Positions 24,463-29,095 of a stretch of DNA of 29,095 nucleotides are shown piece after piece. A program made the position numbers and the translations under genes. Source of the DNA: Candidatus Dadabacteria bacterium UBA1144 (GTDB taxonomy: Bacteria > Desulfobacterota_D > UBA1144). The stretch lies in the NCBI GenBank assembly GCA_905181755.1, contig CAJIYY010000075.1, forward strand, positions 1 through 29,095, given 5' to 3'. The notes under the pieces are model-generated. The model saw only the letters and a program-made list of their open reading frames with translations. It did no database searches and was not told where the DNA came from. Position 1 is the stretch's first letter. Every line of letters starts with the position of its first letter.

Positions 24463-25116
24463 TCATATGAGTTTCCAACTGTAGACAACTGTCATACTGA
24501 GTATATAAAAAGAGAGGATAAGAATATTGATAGGCTTGCCAGAAAGCTTTGGTGTTTTGATTTGCGAAACATTTAAAGCCGCAAGTCCTAAAATGCTAAT
24601 ATATAAAATAGTTAAAAATACTTCTCCAGTAAAAATTCCTTCAAATAAAAATATAAAAACAAGCACTATATTATTGTTATCAAGAGCTAGACCTGTATAT
24701 TTAGATCCACCAGAAAGACCATAAGTATTAAAATAGCTCAATCGAAGAGCACTGGCAGAAATGATAATAAACGCCCCAAACAAGAATAAAGGCTCAAATT
24801 TTCCATAACTTAAAAGAAGAATAGCTGGAGATACTCCATAATTTACAATATCTATTAATGAATCAAGCTGACCCCCAAAGAAACCTTGTTTGCTGGTTCT
24901 TCCTTTTATTCTTCGTGCAACTAATCCATCTGCCCAGTCAAATGCAACAGCCCAAATCATGCCAATCATGGCTGCGTAATAAATTTCTAAAATACTAAAA
25001 TAAATAGCTAAGACTGAACAGGCTAGCCCTAAAAAGGACAATAGACTAGGGACATCTTTCAGGTAGGAAAGAATAGTGGGTTGTATTTCTTGAGATCCCG
25101 ACTTATCTTCAATCAT
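24463..25116 (-). CDS. CDP-alcohol phosphatidyltransferase (PssA-like)
   Basis: This integral membrane enzyme (217 residues, about six helices) joins a CDP-activated alcohol to an acceptor. The catalytic motif is D60-x2-D63-G64-x2-A67-R68, then 12 residues (69-80), then G81-x3-D85-x3-D89. The usual spacing between AR and G is 8, so there is a 4-residue insertion. After the motif, 'DIVNYGVSPAILL' resembles phosphatidylserine synthase (DVVSFGVAPA). A phosphatidylserine synthase role is plausible. With a TagD-like cytidylyltransferase next to it, another headgroup is also possible. A promoter-like pair lies about 75 nt upstream. Confidence 0.8.
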   Translation of the reverse strand: MIEDKSGSQEIQPTILSYLKDVPSLLSFLGLACSVLAIYFSILEIYYAAMIGMIWAVAFDWADGLVARRIKGRTSKQGFFGGQLDSLIDIVNYGVSPAILLLSYGKFEPLFLFGAFIIISASALRLSYFNTYGLSGGSKYTGLALDNNNIVLVFIFLFEGIFTGEVFLTILYISILGLAALNVSQIKTPKLSGKPINILILSFYILSMTVVYSWKLI

Positions 25117-25191
25117 TTTTAATCTTTAGCCGTATATTTTTTAGAGAGTTATTATAGTTGGTAGTTGGCCACCTATTACACTAATGTACTT

Positions 25192-25221
25192 ATTATAATT
25201 TAGCAAATTTATAAATGTCCC
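25192..25221 (-). promoter_or_regulatory. Candidate promoter for the phosphatidyltransferase operon
   Basis: On the minus strand GGGACA (25216-25221, compare TTGACA) and a perfect TATAAT (25192-25197) are 18 nt apart, pointing at the phosphatidyltransferase gene with a leader of roughly 70 nt. The leader contains a small hairpin, GGTGG-CCAA-CTACC. The -35 box overlaps one arm of the hairpin following ssrA. Confidence 0.5.
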
Positions 25222-25241
25222 TGCCTTTCAGTGTTGCAGGG
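25219..25241 (-). terminator. Hairpin downstream of ssrA
   Basis: A 6-bp G+C-rich stem, CCCTGC / GCAGGG, with an 11-nt loop lies 25 nt beyond the tmRNA 3' end. It is the most G+C-rich structure in this intergenic region. No U-tract follows (ACATTTATAAATTT), so it is not a typical intrinsic terminator; it may be a processing or stop signal for the ssrA transcript. Confidence 0.3.
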
Positions 25242-25266
25242 GTTTCTAACGGTTCTAAATCAAGTT

Positions 25267-25613
25267 TGGTGGAGGCGCTGGGAATCGAACCCAGGTCCGG
25301 AAACAAGCTAAATAGAGCCTCTACGTGCTTATTCTAGCTTAATTTTAAAAATATCTTTTATAGCTAAAAAACAAAAGATACCTCGATTCTCTTAAATACT
25401 GATAAAAAAGCAGAGAAGAAAATTTTATCAGACCCATATTAATGACATTGAAAAAAATCCTATGGGTAAAATTATCTCCAATGTTGCTACTCTATTCTAG
25501 GCAGCAAGTTGATTGATTGGTTCTGCACTTATTGTGCGAGTGCCAGTTTTACGAGTTAGCTCTCGGCATGCAGCATCTAAATGCTATATTTACGTCGAAA
25601 CCAAATCGCCCCC
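25267..25613 (-). ncRNA. ssrA: Transfer-messenger RNA (tmRNA)
   Basis: tmRNA rescues ribosomes stalled on broken mRNA and adds a degradation tag, together with SmpB. The 5' end (GGGGGCGATTTGGTTTCGACG, 20 nt of it from 25613 down) and the 3' end (T-arm GGGTTCGATTCCC, then CGCCTCCACCA, CCA encoded) form a perfect 7-bp acceptor stem with one G-U pair. A reading frame at 25544-25497 (complement) starts at GGC after AACT and encodes GTRTISAEPINQLAA followed by TAG. With the alanine brought by tmRNA the tag is A + these 15 residues, ending in the usual LAA. About 347 nt, one piece, not split. It lies 33 nt after smpB on the same strand. Confidence 0.96.
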
Positions 25614-25622
25614 AAAGTTTAT

Positions 25623-25628
25623 ATATTA
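25623..25628 (-). promoter_or_regulatory. Possible -10 of ssrA
   Basis: TAATAT on the minus strand ends 9 nt before the tmRNA 5' end, a suitable distance for a -10 box. The -35 region would fall at the end of smpB (TTAATT, spacer about 16), a poor match. ssrA may also be made by processing of an smpB-ssrA transcript. Confidence 0.35.
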
Positions 25629-25646
25629 GAACATATTTAATGAAAA

Positions 25647-26099
25647 TTAAATACTAGTTTTATTCTTAAAATCTCGGGCCAGCTCCCTTTTTAAATCTTT
25701 ATTTTTCAAATCAACCCTTTTGTCATAGAGCTTCTTCCCTTTTCCAAGTCCAATTTCAAACTTAATAAGGTTCTTCTTTGAGTACACCCTTATAGGCACC
25801 AACGTGTAGCCCTTTATCTTAGTTTTTCCAATCAACTTTCTGATTTCAATTTTATTTAGTAGAAGCTTCCTATCTCGAGCCTCATCATGATTAAAATAAG
25901 AAGAATTACTATATTTAGATATATGAGAGTTTATAACAAAGACCTCGCCCTTCCTAATCATCGCATAGCTTTCTTTTATACTAAGCTTTCCTTGCTTAAT
26001 TGACTTAACCTCAGAACCTGAAAGAACTACACCTGCTTCAAACTTCTCCTCTATATGAAAGTTTCTAGTTGCGTTCGGATTTGATGAATAAATTGCCAT
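25647..26099 (-). CDS. smpB: SsrA-binding protein SmpB
   Basis: SmpB binds the tRNA-like part of tmRNA and brings it to stalled ribosomes. It has 150 residues, the normal length. Family blocks are NPNATRNFHIEEKFEAGVVLSGSEVKSIKQGK, 'ESYAMIRKGEVFVINSHISKY', 'RKLLLNKIEIRKLIGK' and 'YDKRVDLKNKDLKRELARDFK', with the C-terminal helix that enters the empty A site. It follows the MCE gene by 1 nt and precedes ssrA, so it probably belongs to the mla operon's transcript. Confidence 0.95.
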   Translation of the reverse strand: MAIYSSNPNATRNFHIEEKFEAGVVLSGSEVKSIKQGKLSIKESYAMIRKGEVFVINSHISKYSNSSYFNHDEARDRKLLLNKIEIRKLIGKTKIKGYTLVPIRVYSKKNLIKFEIGLGKGKKLYDKRVDLKNKDLKRELARDFKNKTSI

Positions 26100-26100
26100 T

Positions 26101-27075
26101 TTAAAAAAGTGTCATAACACCAAATGCTGCAGAAATTGTTGTTAAAGGAGCAAGGTCCTCTTGGGTCTCCGTTGCATTCTTAAGTTTTCTTACTGAATTA
26201 AGAGCGTCATAGTATAGTCGATCATCATTAATAAGTTTGCCCAGGGTTCCCTCTCCGGAATTAATCTTTGCAACTAAAGAATTTAAATTCTCTGACAAAG
26301 TATTAATCGAGTCATAAAGCTGATCATCATTTATGAGTTTTCCAAGTGAACCGTCCCCTGAAGATAACTTGTCAGTAAGTTTACTTATTTTTTGCAAGGT
26401 ATTTTTTGCTTCATTGTAGACTGATTCATCATTAATAAGAAGTCCCAATGTTCCATCACCTTGATCTATCTTTTTAGTAATATTTGAAAAGAAGTCCAAA
26501 CTAAGCTTCAAATCTTCATATATTGAAGGATCATTAACTAGTTTACCTATTGTTCCCTTAGAATTAGCCACATTCGAAACAATTATATTCAGATTGAACA
26601 ATATAGACTTAATTTTATCATTATATTCAAACAATTGAGAATTAAACATATCTACAGTTTTATCTAATTTCGTAACAAGAGAATTAAAATCGACCGGCTT
26701 TGATGAGAGAAGGACACCTCCATCACTAAGAACTCGAGAACCAGGAGATCCAAAAGTAATTCCCACATAGGTGCTACCAAGCAAGCTTGTCATATTGATT
26801 GATGCAATAGAATCATCTTTAAGAACTACATTCTTCTCGACAGATATCTTAACTGCAACATTCTGACCAGATAGTGTTATTTTTTTCACCTTGCCTACTT
26901 CTACTCCAGAGAGTTTGACTTCATTCCCAACTCTGAGCTCCCCAACTGATGAAAAATAACTAATATAGGTGTTTTCTTTTTTTAGGAAATCAACTCCTGA
27001 CACAACTTCAAATAGAACCAGAAGTGTAACAATTCCCAAGACAAAGAAAGTACCTAGTTGCATTTTCTTGTTCAT
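26101..27075 (-). CDS. MCE-domain protein, MlaD family, with four 34-residue repeats
   Basis: MlaD-type proteins bind phospholipid in the periplasm for an ABC transporter in the inner membrane. The 324 residues have an N-terminal membrane helix (about 8-26), then one MCE domain (about 34-128, with VGELRVGNEVKLSGVEVGKV and 'LLGSTYVGITFGSPGS'). The rest is predicted helical and contains four repeats, with GTIGKLVND, GTLGLLIND, GSLGKLIND and GTLGKLIND starting at residues 174, 208, 242 and 276, exactly 34 apart. Such helices may form a hydrophobic tunnel or a needle spanning the periplasm. The gene follows mlaF by 14 nt. The name mlaD describes the family only; MlaB and MlaC are not in the window. 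Confidence 0.88.
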   Translation of the reverse strand: MNKKMQLGTFFVLGIVTLLVLFEVVSGVDFLKKENTYISYFSSVGELRVGNEVKLSGVEVGKVKKITLSGQNVAVKISVEKNVVLKDDSIASINMTSLLGSTYVGITFGSPGSRVLSDGGVLLSSKPVDFNSLVTKLDKTVDMFNSQLFEYNDKIKSILFNLNIIVSNVANSKGTIGKLVNDPSIYEDLKLSLDFFSNITKKIDQGDGTLGLLINDESVYNEAKNTLQKISKLTDKLSSGDGSLGKLINDDQLYDSINTLSENLNSLVAKINSGEGTLGKLINDDRLYYDALNSVRKLKNATETQEDLAPLTTISAAFGVMTLF

Positions 27076-27089
27076 ATTTAATATATTAC

Positions 27090-27803
27090 CTAAATTGGCT
27101 CCAAAAGCGCATTCTTTGAATTTTTAATAGCGTCCTTATCTCCAGTTAAGATTATTTTACCATCCTCCAAGATTGAGATTTTATCTGCGATTGAATAGGC
27201 AAATGCGATATCATGAGTTACGACCACCTGAGTAATAGTATTAGTATCTCTCAATTTATCTATTATCTGAGAGATTATTTTTGTATTTATAGGGTCTAGT
27301 TCAGCCGTAGGTTCATCGTATAAAAGTATATCAGGAGAGATAATTAACGACCTTGCTATCGCCACCCTTTTTCTCATCCCACCACTTAACTCCGAAGGCA
27401 TCTTGTTCGCGGCATCTTGTATACCTAAGTCAGAGAGGATACCATAGGCTTTAGTCACTCTTTCCTGTTTGGATCCAACATTGTGTTCATCAAGAAAAAT
27501 GGTTACATTGTCGATAACTGTTAGAGAATTTAGCAATGCAGATGATTGAAATATATAAGATAGTATCAAATCATTTTCCTTAGCATTTTCAAATAAATCC
27601 TGATCATCAATAGATATTTTTCCAAGGTCTGGCTTAATAAGGCCTATAATCATTTTCAATAAAACTGATTTTCCAGTTCCGGATTTTCCCAAAATAACAT
27701 GAACTTCATTGTTAAAAAATTCACATGATATTCGCTCTAAAACTGTCTTGCCATTGAACCCTTTTGTTACTTCATCAACTTTTAATAATCTAAACTTCTT
27801 CAT
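27090..27803 (-). CDS. Phospholipid ABC transporter ATPase, MlaF-like
   Basis: This cytosolic ATPase subunit of an MCE transporter has 237 residues. Walker A is GKSGTGKSV, the signature LSGGMRKRVAIAR, Walker B ILLYDEPTAELDP, and the switch His lies in VVVTHD. The GTGKS and SGGMRKR variants are typical of the MlaF group rather than of importer ATPases. It overlaps mlaE by 4 nt (ATGA) and precedes the MCE gene. The direction of lipid flow is not decided by sequence. Confidence 0.9.
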   Translation of the reverse strand: MKKFRLLKVDEVTKGFNGKTVLERISCEFFNNEVHVILGKSGTGKSVLLKMIIGLIKPDLGKISIDDQDLFENAKENDLILSYIFQSSALLNSLTVIDNVTIFLDEHNVGSKQERVTKAYGILSDLGIQDAANKMPSELSGGMRKRVAIARSLIISPDILLYDEPTAELDPINTKIISQIIDKLRDTNTITQVVVTHDIAFAYSIADKISILEDGKIILTGDKDAIKNSKNALLEPI

Positions 27804-28567
27804 AACAAACCTACAAGAATTAACAACCTAGTTAAAAAATAATCCAAAACTAATATGGCAATGAATGAAGCTACAACAGACTTGGTAACAGAATTTCCAA
27901 TCTCTCTAGGGCCACCAGAAGCTAGCAATCCAATCGAACATGAAGAAATAGATATAACTATTGCAAAAAATACTGATTTAATAATTCCAACTGATATATC
28001 TGATATTTTTACAACTTGGCTAAGGTCATTATAGAATGAAGAAAATGATACTGATATCGTCTGATTCATAGATGAGACAAGAGAACCTCCAAGCCAACCA
28101 ATTAGATCCATATAGATAACCAGGAAAGGTAAGGTAACAAGACAAGCCAGAAATCTAGGGAGTACTAAAAATCTTACCGGGTCGATATTCATAGTTTCCA
28201 AAGCTGAAATTTCCTCATAGACTTTCATTGAAGAAATTTCTGCAGTTATAGAGGATCCAACTCTACCTGCCATCAAGATCGCAGCCATAACTGGTGCTAA
28301 TTCAGTACATAACGAAATACCTACGATTCCACCAATCTTATCTTCAATTCCATACCCCGAAAGCTGAATACCAGTTTGGAGTGCTAGGACTGAGCCTATA
28401 GAAAGAGCTATAAGGGCAGCTACAGGAAGAGTTCTGTTCCCCATATCAAAAACTTGAAAAAGAAACTTTTCTGATGAAGAAGGAAAATGTTTAATTGACT
28501 TAAGAGTTCTCCATAATAAATATAAGAACTCACCTATGCCAACAGTTATACTTGTAAATCTATTCAT
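27800..28567 (-). CDS. Phospholipid ABC transporter permease, MlaE-like
   Basis: This permease of 255 residues has five or six membrane helices. The family block 'PVAALIALSIGSVLALQTGIQL' near residue 50 and 'GLCTELAPVMAAILMAGRVGSSITAEISSMKVYEEISALETMNIDP' type sequence (about 85-133) place it firmly in MlaE/YrbE. It overlaps both neighbours by 4 nt (ATGA), so the upstream WP-motif protein, MlaE and MlaF are translationally coupled, implying a common function. Confidence 0.91.
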   Translation of the reverse strand: MNRFTSITVGIGEFLYLLWRTLKSIKHFPSSSEKFLFQVFDMGNRTLPVAALIALSIGSVLALQTGIQLSGYGIEDKIGGIVGISLCTELAPVMAAILMAGRVGSSITAEISSMKVYEEISALETMNIDPVRFLVLPRFLACLVTLPFLVIYMDLIGWLGGSLVSSMNQTISVSFSSFYNDLSQVVKISDISVGIIKSVFFAIVISISSCSIGLLASGGPREIGNSVTKSVVASFIAILVLDYFLTRLLILVGLL

Positions 28568-29095
28568 AAACCTATCGGTATATATAATATTCTAATTTTT
28601 GTTTTCTCACCAGTTTCAAGCCCGATCAAACCACCTAAGATATTAAAGTTATTGGACTCTGGAGTAGATTCATTTGAAATAATAGGTAAAAGAAAATTAA
28701 CTCTGAATCTCTTTTTATTGTTAACTTTATCATTTTTATAGCTGACTAGATTAAATAATATTGAAGTCTCAGAGGAAGACTTATCACTCCTTATCCTTAT
28801 AGCCGACCATAAAGGAGACCAAATTTTTCTAATTTTAATATTGCTAGAAAAAAAACTTTCTAAGGGTGAAAAAATGCGGAGATCGTATCCGTCAAGATTT
28901 GAGTCCTTTGAGTAGAATGGCCACAAACTAGAAAATTCTTTCTTTATTATATTCTTTCTTAAATCATAGTAAGTATCTTGTTTATAAAGAAAGAAGAGAA
29001 AGCTTTCTGTTTTAAAATATTCCGTTCCTAAAATCTCATTTTTATACTTATAGATTGGCCATAGAAAAAATCCTTTTTCAACATTCTTAGTTTTA
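28564..29095 (-). CDS. Protein with repeated WP motifs, 5' end outside window
   Basis: The frame is open to the window edge (about 176 codons visible); a TTG at 28926 within it is not a convincing start because coding sequence continues upstream in the same frame. The visible part alternates polar and hydrophobic residues, suggesting beta strands, and repeats a motif roughly every 40 residues: FFLWPIYKY, SSLWPFYSK, SPLWSAIRI, FLLPIIS. There is no heme, metal or ATP motif. It ends ILYIPIGL. The 4-nt overlap with mlaE suggests an envelope role with the lipid transporter, perhaps in the periplasm or outer membrane, but I cannot name a family. Confidence 0.6.
   Translation of the reverse strand, partial: KTKNVEKGFFLWPIYKYKNEILGTEYFKTESFLFFLYKQDTYYDLRKNIIKKEFSSLWPFYSKDSNLDGYDLRIFSPLESFFSSNIKIRKIWSPLWSAIRIRSDKSSSETSILFNLVSYKNDKVNNKKRFRVNFLLPIISNESTPESNNFNILGGLIGLETGEKTKIRILYIPIGL

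Noticed and set aside
25267..25290. Prophage attachment site at the tmRNA 3' end
   Set aside because: tmRNA 3' ends are common integration targets, but there is no integrase and no second copy of the 3' end in the window.
28924..28926. TTG as start of the WP-motif protein
   Set aside because: The same frame remains open to the window edge with the same type of sequence, including another LWP motif (FFLWPIYKY), so the start lies outside the window.

Overview
The window is a strongly AT-rich piece of a bacterial chromosome. The bacterium is Gram-negative in type: it carries an MlaE/F/D-type lipid transport cassette, a periplasmic cytochrome c maturation system and a proton-pumping complex I, which together imply an outer membrane, a periplasm and a respiratory chain. 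Gene packing is tight, with many 1-4 nt start/stop overlaps, TTG and GTG starts, and no mobile element, CRISPR array or rRNA. I cannot name the species. The Cys-type CcmE is known from some archaea and from Desulfovibrio-like bacteria, which makes a small-genome, deltaproteobacteria-grade uncultivated lineage a reasonable but unproven guess.

Layout. (1) 1-561, + strand: the 3' end of a radical SAM enzyme. (2) 585-6324, - strand: a cytochrome c maturation operon in transcription order ccmA-ccmB-ccmC-ccmD-ccmE-ccmF, then a 36-codon membrane ORF and a membrane-anchored monoheme cytochrome c fusion. The ccmD gene (37 codons) and the 36-codon ORF are very short. (3) 6369-8869: a glyoxalase I / PTPS-family gene pair, a small Cys-rich ORF on the opposite strand, an M42 aminopeptidase and an orphan ORF. 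(4) 8930-18372, + strand: a complex I operon, nuoA-nuoBC(fused)-D-H-I-J-K-L-M-N, without nuoE/F/G. (5) 18375-25116, - strand: citrate synthase convergent with nuoN; behind it RNB-family RNase, CTP synthase, XTP/dITP pyrophosphatase, a TagD-like cytidylyltransferase and a CDP-alcohol phosphatidyltransferase. (6) 25267-29095, - strand: tmRNA (ssrA), smpB, an MCE/MlaD protein with 34-residue repeats, MlaF, MlaE and a truncated protein with repeated WP motifs.

How it fits together. Regions 2 and 4 both serve respiration: the Ccm proteins attach heme to periplasmic cytochromes c, and complex I feeds the quinone pool. Citrate synthase opens the TCA cycle that supplies reductant. CTP synthase, the cytidylyltransferase and the phosphatidyltransferase line up as a CTP-to-phospholipid headgroup route, and the Mla-like cassette moves phospholipid between membranes. 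SmpB and tmRNA form the trans-translation ribosome-rescue pair.

Most unusual points: a CcmC that has lost residues normally conserved for heme handling, beside a Cys-type CcmE with no CcmH or CcmG in the cluster; a fused NuoBC in a complex I operon with no NADH module; a perfect 23-nt palindrome in front of nuoA; and a bulged hairpin in the gltA leader. I found no clear evidence of an entirely new multi-gene system. The variant Ccm locus is the best candidate for follow-up.
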